A stretch of 64,000 bases of DNA from NCBI RefSeq assembly GCF_021354595.1, contig NZ_JADWYJ010000001.1, forward strand, positions 411,446 to 475,445, read 5' to 3'. Shown here in pieces: positions 10,601 through 17,405 of the stretch. Within the stretch, counting starts at the first letter, position 1. Every line of letters begins with the position of its first letter. A program made the translations under genes and the position numbers. The notes under the pieces were generated by a model. That model was given only the letters and a program-made list of their open reading frames with translations, ran no database searches and had not been told where the DNA came from. This DNA is from Maribellus sp. CM-23 (GTDB lineage Bacteria; Bacteroidota; Bacteroidia; Bacteroidales; Prolixibacteraceae).

Positions 10601-10929
10601 ATTACCTGCACCTTGTTGGCACGCCGTTGACCGCCATCGGCCACGGCAACACCTTCAAGCAATAACACGGGTGAAGCCTTAATCTGAGCGTTGTCAGCTT
10701 CCAATTCAGAAGCCATTTCCTGCCTGAAATAACGTTCCACCACCGAAACCAGGTGCGTAGTTTCACCCAAACGATAAAAAGTGGCCTGCTCCAGACTGTA
10801 ACGCACAGAGTCGCCAATCACCAGCGAGCCGGTTAAAACCATTGTACTCACCACTACTCCCAACGCGACCAACAGGTTGGCTTTGAAATAGTGTAAAAAT
10901 GTTTTTATTATGTATTGCAGTCGTGTCAT
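7639..10929 (-). CDS. ABC transporter permease, FtsX/MacB superfamily
   Basis: A 1096-residue integral membrane protein. The N-terminal helix (~residues 15-37, LLVALGVVVSTMVLTGSLVIG) is followed by a large extracytoplasmic MacB-PCD-like domain. Two FtsX blocks follow: helices near 505-640 (LFIGLSFFLLIAGIVLTSLLF) and C-terminal helices near 965-1085 (LGALGLILGTIGLAVILARTLLERRREISVMQAIGFS). Two FtsX modules in one chain suit a lipoprotein or lipid exporter working with the ATPase encoded just upstream (10973-11662). An in-frame dispersed repeat at 10004-10035 encodes the patch EATSHEPRATS near residue 305, probably a tolerated insertion in a loop. The substrate is unknown. Confidence 0.88.
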   Translation of the reverse strand: MTRLQYIIKTFLHYFKANLLVALGVVVSTMVLTGSLVIGDSVRYSLEQATFYRLGETTHLVSVVERYFRQEMASELEADNAQIKASPVLLLEGVAVADGGQRRANKVQVIGVDQSFEKISNTKIFSELQNNEIAISQNLADRLAVKEGDNLLVRIKKASLIPLNAPFISAEETSVSLRATIKNIVEKEELGRFSLKNSQTAPYNIFLSIDRLNRLMEFKGKANQILIATDLGTDEVLQSVKHCLTPADAGLQLKNIESTDEVEVSTERVFMEDKVAETLQKLPSAQPMLTYFVNEISKEATSHEPRATSVTDNQSRSIPYSFVSTLVDGLDENAIILNQWAADDLEAEIGDSIRLKYWQIGPLRKLIEKESDFVLTRIVPMVPGWVDETRMPNLPGLSDAGHCREWEAGVPINLDAIRDKDEKYWDDYKGAPKAYVSLNKALEMWSNRFGNYTAVRYSAKVFDEAKYKQVFAENIIPADLGMSVEPIREKGVSAAKNGTDFSGLFIGLSFFLLIAGIVLTSLLFRLNLENRSAQVGLLDALGFRQKQVRSFYLWEGFAVALLGGILGTVISVFYTKLVFQILNTLWYDIVRTDVLLIKIYSATVVLGLVISLLVSLTAIYISVSRFQKQKTAELQKQTSASKSRIKELGWNALMIVSLLTSVALFIYQVFVSPQMNTSLFFAVGGLLLIGLLLLFRRFIAGLEKSSKSELWLGRLVQLNLSRNKARSLTIVILFALGTFIVVSTGSNKLDLFANAQNKSSGTGGFLYFAETTMPVLFDINSPEKRAEEGIFEEFNAVQLRKVEGDDASCLNLNRISQPAILGLDAEALQGRFSFAARWKELGEKDPWRTLNETFDDGTIPAIADQTVIQWGLGKKVGDVLLYQNELGDTLKLKLIAGTTPSIFQGYVLISNPNFLKNYPSNSGSHIFLIDGKTEAQQKIGDELQSVFRDYGWEMESTAKRLVEFYSVTNTYLSIFLALGALGLILGTIGLAVILARTLLERRREISVMQAIGFSNRPIFRIITSEYLILLFTGVLIGFITAVVATLPSFLSTHSDASFSTVALVTGMILLNGIVWIFGLSWFSLQKKTLVTGFRVE
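10004..10035. repeat. AGCTCGTGGCTC-type repeat inside the ABC permease gene
   Basis: Imperfect tandem of CTCGTAGCTCGTGGCTCATG. Related strings occur at 57653-57685 (AGCTATGAGCTTCGAGCC) and 23262-23283. Here the repeat is in frame and translated. Confidence 0.45.
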
Positions 10930-10972
10930 ACCCTTCGAACATCTTCCCTAACGCGAAGAATCAATTTGAACT

Positions 10973-11662
10973 TTAAACATTGATCGCTGAACTCAATTGC
11001 CCATTCTTTAATACAAACTTCTTATCCATCTGCTCCGCTAAAACAGCTGAGTGGGTGACCGTTACCAAGGCAACACCCTCATCATCGCTTAACTTTTTCA
11101 GCAAATCAGATAATGCGGCGGCATTTTCTTCGTCAAGGGCACCGGTAGGTTCGTCGGCCAGAATTAGTTTGGGCTTGTTGATTAATGCCCGGACAACCGC
11201 AGTTCGCTGGCATTCTCCACCCGACATTTCCGATGGTTTTTGATGGCGCTGCTCCCAAATCCCCACTTTCTTAATCAGGTATTCTGCCCAGTCTTTTTGC
11301 GCTTTTGTGATTTTATTTCCCTGAGGCAAAAGTGGAAGCAGTACATTCTCCAGTAAACTCAGCTGAGGCATTAAATGGTGCATCTGAAAAACAAATCCCA
11401 GGTGTTTGTTCCTGAACGTTGCCAGTTCGGCTTTTGAATAGCCGGTGATGTCCTTTCCTTCAAAAAGAACCTTGCCGGCTTCGGGTTGATCAAGTGCACC
11501 GATAAGGTTAAGTAGTGTTGTTTTGCCCGATCCACTCGGTCCAACAATGGCCACTCTTTCGCCTTGATTCAATTCAAAGTGTAAATCTTTCAGCACCGCC
11601 CGGTAACTGTGCGTACCCAGTTCGCCATAGCCTTTGGTTATGTTTTGTAATTTTAATAGCAT
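10973..11662 (-). CDS. ABC transporter ATP-binding protein (LolD/MacB type)
   Basis: ATPase partner of the FtsX-type permease 43 bp downstream. It has Walker A GPSGSGKTT (~residues 42-50), the LolD-like Q-loop region FVFQMHHLMPQLSLLENVLLP, signature SGGECQRTAVVRAL, Walker B LILADEPTGALD and a switch His in TVTHS. The 229-residue length is standard. I chose the ATG at 11662; the upstream in-frame GTG at 11680 falls inside a dispersed ACCACAGAG-type repeat and would add six residues encoded by repeat DNA. Confidence 0.93.
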   Translation of the reverse strand: MLLKLQNITKGYGELGTHSYRAVLKDLHFELNQGERVAIVGPSGSGKTTLLNLIGALDQPEAGKVLFEGKDITGYSKAELATFRNKHLGFVFQMHHLMPQLSLLENVLLPLLPQGNKITKAQKDWAEYLIKKVGIWEQRHQKPSEMSGGECQRTAVVRALINKPKLILADEPTGALDEENAAALSDLLKKLSDDEGVALVTVTHSAVLAEQMDKKFVLKNGQLSSAINV

Positions 11663-11664
11663 TA

Positions 11665-11750
11665 TTTCTTTGTGTTCCACTGTGTCTTCTCTGTGTACTC
11701 TGTGGTACTTTCCTTTTTAAACCACTGAGAACACTGAGGTTCACAGAGAC
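11665..11750. repeat. Inverted pair of ACCACAGAG-type repeats
   Basis: Left arm CTCTGTGTACTCTGTGG and right arm ACCACTGAGAACACTGAGG, separated by a short T/A-rich spacer. It sits between the glycosyltransferase and ABC ATPase genes. Members of the same family are at 13046, 13467, 14617 and 24101. Confidence 0.6.
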
Positions 11751-13036
11751 TATTTTTTCAAACTCTCGTATAAAGTTATCATTTCTTTGGCGTGATTATG
11801 AATATTAAACTTCTTAAGGGTTCCTTCGTAGCCTTTCCGGCTTAGTTCTTCCAGTTTGTCAGGGTCTGACAACAACTCGGCCCAGGTTTCACTTAACTTT
11901 TGCGGTGTATTGGGCATGTAAATCACCCCACCGCCCGAGAGTTCAACAATTTCGGGGAAAGCGCCCAGAGAAGGTTGCACCACAGGTACTCCTGAAGCCA
12001 TCGACTCAATCAGGTACATTCCAAAAGCTTCACCGATGCGCACCGGCACCGAGATCAGCGAAACCCTTTTGAAAAAATCATTTACTTCTTTGCCTTCAAA
12101 ATCAGGAAGTACTTCCAGCGAATCGAGCAGATGATGTGCTTTCAGCTTCCGTCTTTGTTCTTTGTTGAATTTGGCATCGTCGCCCGTCGATCCACCCGTT
12201 GCAATTAACTTTACATCTTCAAACCCAGGTTTCTTCTTCAATTCAATAAAAGCGTCTACCACAATGTCAAAACCGTCTTTGTGGCACATGCGGGAAATAT
12301 ACCCGACATTTCTTTCTTTACCTTTCGTCGAAACATATTGGTAATCTTCAACATCCACCCCAAGATGAATGGTTTTTACTTTTTCATCCGGCAAATTCAT
12401 TCGTTTTTTCATCACGCCTGCAAAAAAGTCGCTTACCGAAACCAGCACATCCACGTCGGTTGCCCGCTCGTGCATCAGGTTCCATATTTTCTTCTGAAAC
12501 TTCGGTTGCATCGGGTCAATCCAAACATCTTCATCCTGAAGCGTGCAAAGAACAGGAACTCCGATTTTCTCTTTCAGGCGGCGGGCCAGTCCCAAAAGCA
12601 AGGCATTTGAAATATGAATAATATCGGGCTGACAATGTTCTGCAATCCAGTTCACCATGTTGTCGAGTTCGTCTTTTTGCGCTCCTTCTTCGCCCAGAAG
12701 CATCGAAACGGTCATGTCTTCCAGGCCTTTGGCATTGGTTGAGCCAGCCATAGAGGCGGCCAACTTCATCATGGGTTTTGAATTAAGCATGCGATCGAAC
12801 CAGGCAGGAGCTTTTCGAAAAATGGGATACACCTGTTTCAGATAAGTGCTGATAGCACCATAAAAAATCGGAACTTCCGAGATATCATGCTCATCAGCAA
12901 ACAAGGGAAGATACATGGGAATCTTTGTCACTTTGTGGCCTTCTGCACGCAACGCGTTAAAATATTTGCTGTCGCGCAAACAGTTACCACAATAAAAACT
13001 TCCTCCTGAACCGGGTATAATCTGAATGACATTCAT
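11750..13036 (-). CDS. Glycosyltransferase family 4 (GT-B fold)
   Basis: A 428-residue cytosolic retaining glycosyltransferase. The N-terminal acceptor half includes PGSGGSFYCGNCLRDSKYF. The C-terminal nucleotide-sugar half has RMCHKDGFDIVVDAF and the GT4 signature EAFGMYLIESMASGVPVVQPSLGAFPEIV, whose EX7E-type acidic pair is expected to bind the donor. The segment around residues 100-130 (LNSKPMMKLAASMAGSTNAKG) is unusual, but overall length is normal. Likely role is exopolysaccharide or glycolipid synthesis; donor and acceptor are unknown. No other glycan genes are adjacent. Confidence 0.85.
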   Translation of the reverse strand: MNVIQIIPGSGGSFYCGNCLRDSKYFNALRAEGHKVTKIPMYLPLFADEHDISEVPIFYGAISTYLKQVYPIFRKAPAWFDRMLNSKPMMKLAASMAGSTNAKGLEDMTVSMLLGEEGAQKDELDNMVNWIAEHCQPDIIHISNALLLGLARRLKEKIGVPVLCTLQDEDVWIDPMQPKFQKKIWNLMHERATDVDVLVSVSDFFAGVMKKRMNLPDEKVKTIHLGVDVEDYQYVSTKGKERNVGYISRMCHKDGFDIVVDAFIELKKKPGFEDVKLIATGGSTGDDAKFNKEQRRKLKAHHLLDSLEVLPDFEGKEVNDFFKRVSLISVPVRIGEAFGMYLIESMASGVPVVQPSLGAFPEIVELSGGGVIYMPNTPQKLSETWAELLSDPDKLEELSRKGYEGTLKKFNIHNHAKEMITLYESLKK

Positions 13037-13045
13037 ATTCTAATT

Positions 13046-13077
13046 TTCTCTGTGTGTCTCTGTTTCTCTGTGGTTTT
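13046..13077. repeat. ACCACAGAG-type repeat, left of the GxxExxY gene
   Basis: CTCTGTGTGTCTCTGTTTCTCTGTGG. It reaches to the stop codon of the GxxExxY gene and is inverted relative to the copy at 13467-13497 on the other side of that gene. Confidence 0.6.
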
Positions 13078-13453
13078 AATATCCCTGAACAACTCTCTTT
13101 AATCCATCCTTCAGTCTGGCAACGTTAAAATTTATCAATAAGCCATATCTTAGCTTTTGCAATTTTAGATAGGTTAAAATTTGTGCCATGTGGACATCAT
13201 TCAATGTCTCAACTGATTTAAGCTCTACAACAATTTGGTCTTCTACCAATAAATCAATTCGATAACCACAATCAAGTTTCACATCCTTGTAGACAAGAGG
13301 TAATGCTTTCTCTTTTTCGACTTTTAAACCAGCTTCCTGTAACTCGAAGAACAAACATTCTTTGTAAGAAGATTCTAACAATCCCGGACCGAGTGCTTTA
13401 TGAACCTCAATAGCACATTGAATAATCTTTCCGGTTAATTCGTTTGTTTCCAT
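13076..13453 (-). CDS. GxxExxY protein (PD-(D/E)XK nuclease-like)
   Basis: A 125-residue protein of the GxxExxY family. It has the naming motif GLLESSYKE (Gly-x-x-Glu-x-x-Tyr near residues 24-30) and a core CGYRIDLLVEDQIVVELKSVE. The core matches the D...ExK arrangement of PD-(D/E)XK nuclease folds (D in RIDLLV, ExK in VELKS). The biochemical role is unknown to me. The gene is bounded on both sides by inverted copies of the ACCACAGAG-type repeat that is scattered through the neighbouring 13 kb, which suggests a relation between this gene and the repeat. Confidence 0.88.
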   Translation of the reverse strand: METNELTGKIIQCAIEVHKALGPGLLESSYKECLFFELQEAGLKVEKEKALPLVYKDVKLDCGYRIDLLVEDQIVVELKSVETLNDVHMAQILTYLKLQKLRYGLLINFNVARLKDGLKRVVQGY

Positions 13454-13466
13454 AATTTATTGATTT

Positions 13467-13497
13467 AACCACAGAGGCACTGAGAAGCACAGAGTTT
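13467..13497. repeat. ACCACAGAG-type repeat, right of the GxxExxY gene
   Basis: AACCACAGAGGCACTGAGAAG followed by CACAGAG. It lies just upstream of the GxxExxY start and ends at the stop of the PQQ-like gene at 13496. Confidence 0.6.
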
Positions 13498-14605
13498 ATT
13501 TTCCAAAACAATATACATTTCCGTCGTATGCCCCCACAAAAATCTTCCCTGCTGCCACGGCCGGATTACTGACGATCTGGCTGCCAATTTCATAACTCCA
13601 AACCAACGAGCCGTCTGAAAGGTTCACCATCGCGAGGTCGCCCCTCATGTTTCCAATGATCACCTTATCTTTTACAACCACAGGTGAAGCGTCCACCTGC
13701 CGGCCGGTGTTGTATTCCCACAGCTTTTCTCCCGAGTTTTTATCGAAACAATACAAAAACTTATTGTAATTGGCCGTTAACACTTTGTCGCCAATCAACG
13801 ACGGAGATGCAATAAATTGCAAGTGTGTTTTATCATCTTTCCAAACCCAGGTGGTTTTATCTGTTTTAATGTCGACCTGAAAAAAGCGGCCATCGTAATC
13901 GCCAATGTAAGCTTTCCCGTCCTCAACCGCGACTGAACCTGCCACATAGGTCGCCACATCGATCTTTTTATCCAGCTTTCCGGTAGCAACATCTACAATG
14001 TGCAGAAATCCGTCGCAGCCTCCAAACATGGCTTTTCCGTTGGCACTCGCCGCCGCGCCATTGATGTAGTTATCTGATTCGTATTTCCACTTCAGCTGAC
14101 CGGTTTTGCCATCAACACAATGCAGAAAGAAATCGTAGCTCCCCACAAAAACAAAAGTTGTTTTACCATCGCTCCAGCAGTTGGGTGATCCAACAATCTG
14201 GTTCTCGCATTCGTACTCCCACAGTTTTTCACCGGAATCCAAATTCAGAGCCAACAACATTCCGTCAAGATTACCCACATAAACCGTTTTATCAAGAATT
14301 AAAGCCGGCGCTTCAATTGAATTGCTGGTTTCAACTTTCCACAACAGCTTTCCTTTTGTATCCAGGCAATACACGAAACCGTCGGTAGAACCAATTACCA
14401 CTTTCCCAGCAGCGACTACAGGAGATGATTTTATATTATCGCCGGTTTGGAACGTCCATAATAATTTGGGCGAATCGGGAATAGAAGTCTTCGAAACACC
14501 TGTGAGGTGTGGCTCGCCACGAAAGATCGGCCAGGAATCAGAAGGCTGGGCAATTGTCCGTACCACATACAAAAGAATAATATTTAGAAATAGTATTTTT
14601 TTCAT
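13496..14605 (-). CDS. Secreted PQQ-like beta-propeller protein
   Basis: A 369-residue protein with a signal peptide (FLNIILLYVVRTIAQ) and at least seven blade repeats of the form GxVYCLDxxxGKLLW: YCLDTKGKLLWKVE, LALNLDSGEKLWEYE, HCVDGKTGQLKWKYE, YCFDKNSGEKLWEYN. This is the PQQ/BamB-type propeller fold. Such proteins need not bind PQQ; I see no clear quinoprotein dehydrogenase catalytic signature. It is the last gene (3' end) of the redox/propeller cluster running down from 29167. A role as periplasmic scaffold or redox partner is inference. Confidence 0.85.
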   Translation of the reverse strand: MKKILFLNIILLYVVRTIAQPSDSWPIFRGEPHLTGVSKTSIPDSPKLLWTFQTGDNIKSSPVVAAGKVVIGSTDGFVYCLDTKGKLLWKVETSNSIEAPALILDKTVYVGNLDGMLLALNLDSGEKLWEYECENQIVGSPNCWSDGKTTFVFVGSYDFFLHCVDGKTGQLKWKYESDNYINGAAASANGKAMFGGCDGFLHIVDVATGKLDKKIDVATYVAGSVAVEDGKAYIGDYDGRFFQVDIKTDKTTWVWKDDKTHLQFIASPSLIGDKVLTANYNKFLYCFDKNSGEKLWEYNTGRQVDASPVVVKDKVIIGNMRGDLAMVNLSDGSLVWSYEIGSQIVSNPAVAAGKIFVGAYDGNVYCFGK

Positions 14606-14616
14606 GCTTTTCTTTT

Positions 14617-14662
14617 TACCACTGAAAACACAGAGAAGACACTGAGTTTCACCGAGAGTTTT
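14617..14662. repeat. ACCACAGAG-type repeat
   Basis: TACCACTGAAAACACAGAGAAG followed by ACACTGAG and CACCGAGAG. It overlaps the last codons and stop of the oxidoreductase gene at 14649. Confidence 0.55.
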
Positions 14663-16202
14663 TCAAACTGATCGCTCCTGTTGGACAACCAGCAGCTACT
14701 TTTTCGGCGGTTTCTGTTAACCCTTTTTCAAGTTCTTCATTGAACGGAACACCAATTTCCACATCAAAACCGCGGCCAATGTACGTGAATCCAAATTTCT
14801 CGGTATATTTTTCAGTCAGGCGAACACAAATTCCGCACTTGATACACTTTTGTGCCTCGTAAACCACCGATCCATGGTTCATCAGCTTTGTCATGCTGCG
14901 GCGCTCGCTGGCTTTAAACCGTTTCTGATCGGCCTTATACTGGTCAGAATAAATTCGTAGTTTGCAAGCATCAATCGCGCGGCAATCGCAATGCAGGCAA
15001 CGTTTTGCCTCTGCTATCGCTTCCTCTTTTGAAAAACCAGAATAACCTCCACCCTCTGGAAACGTTCTTTTTCCTTCCACCGATTCCTTTATATACTCGG
15101 CATATTCGGCGGCTACCAGCTTTCCAACCCGGGAATTAAACAAGCGCGGCTCTCCTTTAGGAGACTGCCCATTTAAATATTGCAAAACGGCAAATGCCAC
15201 TTCCTTTCCCTGACCAACAGAACGAACCGCCAAACGCGACGATCTCAAAACGTTTCCGATAGCGAATACTTTTTCGTCGGAAGTCTGATAAGAATCTTTG
15301 TCAGCAACAATTCCTTTTGGAGTTGCTTTCAAACTGAACTTTTCAGAGGATTCAGAAAGCGTCCCACTGGCCAAAACAATCGCATCAAAATCAGCTTTCA
15401 ACCTCTCAAACAATTCAGCGTTGATCTCCTTTCCGCCCAAAAACTCAACACCCGGGCTCAGAATCGCTTCAATTTCCTTATCCAATACTTCTTTGCTCAG
15501 AACTTCGTCGTTGATCTCAGTTCTGAGCAATCCTCCTGCTTTTTCATTCTTATCAAACAAACTAACCTGAATACCTTTTAGCTGAAGGTAGTAGGCTGCA
15601 GCGAGACCTGCAGGACCTGCACCAATTACCGCCACTTTCTTTCCTGTTTTTTCAGCAGGAACAATTTTTGGTTGAACTCCTTCGTCCCCGACAAAACGTT
15701 TCAACAGACAAATAGAAACCGGTTGATCCACCGTTTTACGATGACAGGCCCCTTCACACGGCGCCGGACAAATCCTCCCCAAAACAGCCGGCAGAACGAT
15801 GTCGTGCTTTACAATTTCAAGAGACTCGTCAAACTTCCCGGCGGCTATCAAACGATTCATCAACGGAATATTCATATGTGCGGGGCATGCCACCTGGCAA
15901 GGAGCTTCGCAATCGCCGGTATGCTCGCTCAACAGAAGTTCAAGTGCCATTTTCCGCGATTCAACCACCTCTTCCTCATCGGTAATAATGTCCATTCCAT
16001 CCAGCGCCTTTACCGAACACGAAGGCAACAATTTTCCGGTGGAGCGGTCTTTCACCATGCACAACATGCAGGAAGTAAAATGCTCCAGCTCATCGTGCCA
16101 GCACAAATTGGGAATATCGATGCCCAGTTGCTGCGCCGCCTTCATTACCGAAGTGCCTTCTTCAATCTGAATTTCCTTGTTATTTATTTTGAGTTTGATC
16201 AT
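14649..16202 (-). CDS. 2Fe-2S / GltD-like flavoprotein, candidate transhydrogenase subunit
   Basis: A 517-residue iron-sulphur flavoprotein. The N-terminal ~75 residues are a NuoG/HydA-type [2Fe-2S] domain (CWHDELEHFTSCMLC, LPSCSV). A GltD/NfnB-type cluster region follows (CEAPCQVACPAHMNIP, GRICPAPCEGACHRK), then an FAD site VIGAGPAGLAAAYYLQ, and C-terminal cluster motifs (CLHCDCRAIDAC, CIKCGIC, CPTGAIS). The NAD(P)-domain region appears reduced. With the NuoE-NuoF fusion encoded upstream this matches the subunit logic of Sporomusa-type (Stn) electron-bifurcating transhydrogenases (my inference). I chose ATG 16202, preceded by GAGAAAAAG; an in-frame start 30 bases upstream falls in repeat-like DNA. 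Confidence 0.8.
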   Translation of the reverse strand: MIKLKINNKEIQIEEGTSVMKAAQQLGIDIPNLCWHDELEHFTSCMLCMVKDRSTGKLLPSCSVKALDGMDIITDEEEVVESRKMALELLLSEHTGDCEAPCQVACPAHMNIPLMNRLIAAGKFDESLEIVKHDIVLPAVLGRICPAPCEGACHRKTVDQPVSICLLKRFVGDEGVQPKIVPAEKTGKKVAVIGAGPAGLAAAYYLQLKGIQVSLFDKNEKAGGLLRTEINDEVLSKEVLDKEIEAILSPGVEFLGGKEINAELFERLKADFDAIVLASGTLSESSEKFSLKATPKGIVADKDSYQTSDEKVFAIGNVLRSSRLAVRSVGQGKEVAFAVLQYLNGQSPKGEPRLFNSRVGKLVAAEYAEYIKESVEGKRTFPEGGGYSGFSKEEAIAEAKRCLHCDCRAIDACKLRIYSDQYKADQKRFKASERRSMTKLMNHGSVVYEAQKCIKCGICVRLTEKYTEKFGFTYIGRGFDVEIGVPFNEELEKGLTETAEKVAAGCPTGAISLKNSR

Positions 16203-16207
16203 CTTTT

Positions 16208-16235
16208 TCTCGCAAAGGCGCAAAACCGCCAAGTC
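16208..16235. repeat. CGCAAAGGCGCAAAACCGCCAAG-type short repeat
   Basis: The string between the oxidoreductase start and the SGNH gene resembles CGCAAAG-type dispersed repeats common in bacterial intergenic DNA. Only one copy was noticed in this window. Confidence 0.3.
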
Positions 16236-16310
16236 TAATTATGCTCTTTTTGTATTTCAACTTCAATCTTCCTTCGATTATGATCAGGATGACGTTCTCT
16301 CAACTTTGAA

Positions 16311-17387
16311 CTATTTCACATGCTTCTTCAAAACCGGGTAAAGCTGGTCAGCCAGCTGTACAAAACCAAAGTCAGTCAGGTGAACGCCGTCAACTGTAGT
16401 TTCCTGACTATGTCCGATTAAATCGTCCGCCTTCACATAGTAGATATTCTGGTCACCCTTCTTTTTCTGTGCATCGAAGATTTGTTTCAGGGTAATGTTC
16501 TTGTCAACTACTGCTTTATGCACGTTTTGATCGAAATACATGTGCGGATACAAGATATTCTCGACCATAATTATCTGTGTTGCCGGCTTTTTCTCTCTTA
16601 TGATTTCCAGAAAACGATCGTATTTTTCTTTCATTAAATCGGCAGTAACATTGGGCAAACAGTCAATGACAAAACACGATGCATCGATGGTTGCCATTGC
16701 TTCTGCCACCTCGTAATCCAATTTGCCATTTCCGCTAAAACCAAGATTGATGATCTCGCGATCCAACATACGGGACAAAATATTCGGATAAGCCATTCCT
16801 GCCCTCGAAGCACATCCTCCCTGTGTAATGCTGGTTCCGTAAAACACAACCGGCTTCCCCGTTTGAGGCGAATTGACCACTGGCGCTTTGATCTCAGCCG
16901 AAGGAAGTACTCCAATCTCCAACTGAGCGAGCCCGTCGTACAGAGGGAGATACAACATATACTCCTTTTCTCCTTCCGGCATATTTTGAATGATCACTAC
17001 CTGCGAGGTTTTCCCGGTAGGACGAGCAGAATTCACAAACTGCCACTTGCCGTTTTCCAGGCAATACAAATCAAGTCCCTTGATTCCCGTCATCGTAAAA
17101 TGGTTCATAACCACATCGCCGGTAACTTCCCATTTGGCGCCAATAGCCGTTGAATTGGTCCGGAAACGAATCGCCAGTCCACTGCAATTTTTCGATAAAT
17201 TCCATACCGGAGGACGGGTTACATCCTGCAAAGTGGCAGGTAAGCGCTCGTAACGGTTTTGGGTATCTTCAAATCCCTTTCCAATAACCGGCAAAGTGGA
17301 AGCGTCCACGTATTTCAGGCTGTCGGCGGTAATGGCCATTGCAGCCATGGGGAAAACTACTATCAGAAATATCAATAAATGTCTCAT
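16311..17387 (-). CDS. Secreted SGNH/GDSL hydrolase
   Basis: A 358-residue exported esterase-like protein. The signal peptide is LLIFLIVVFPMAAMA. Residues ~20-165 form an N-terminal beta-sandwich-like domain. The SGNH domain follows: block I FYGTSITQGG with nucleophile Ser186, block II Gly in NLGFSGNG, block III DCLPN (Asn245), and block V DGVHLT with Asp333 and His336, so the catalytic set looks complete. This resembles carbohydrate esterases acting on acylated glycans. It lies between the two transhydrogenase-like genes on the same strand, which is odd for an exported esterase and may reflect insertion into an older gene pair. Confidence 0.85.
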   Translation of the reverse strand: MRHLLIFLIVVFPMAAMAITADSLKYVDASTLPVIGKGFEDTQNRYERLPATLQDVTRPPVWNLSKNCSGLAIRFRTNSTAIGAKWEVTGDVVMNHFTMTGIKGLDLYCLENGKWQFVNSARPTGKTSQVVIIQNMPEGEKEYMLYLPLYDGLAQLEIGVLPSAEIKAPVVNSPQTGKPVVFYGTSITQGGCASRAGMAYPNILSRMLDREIINLGFSGNGKLDYEVAEAMATIDASCFVIDCLPNVTADLMKEKYDRFLEIIREKKPATQIIMVENILYPHMYFDQNVHKAVVDKNITLKQIFDAQKKKGDQNIYYVKADDLIGHSQETTVDGVHLTDFGFVQLADQLYPVLKKHVK

Positions 17388-17405
17388 GTTATACTTTTTA
17401 AAATT

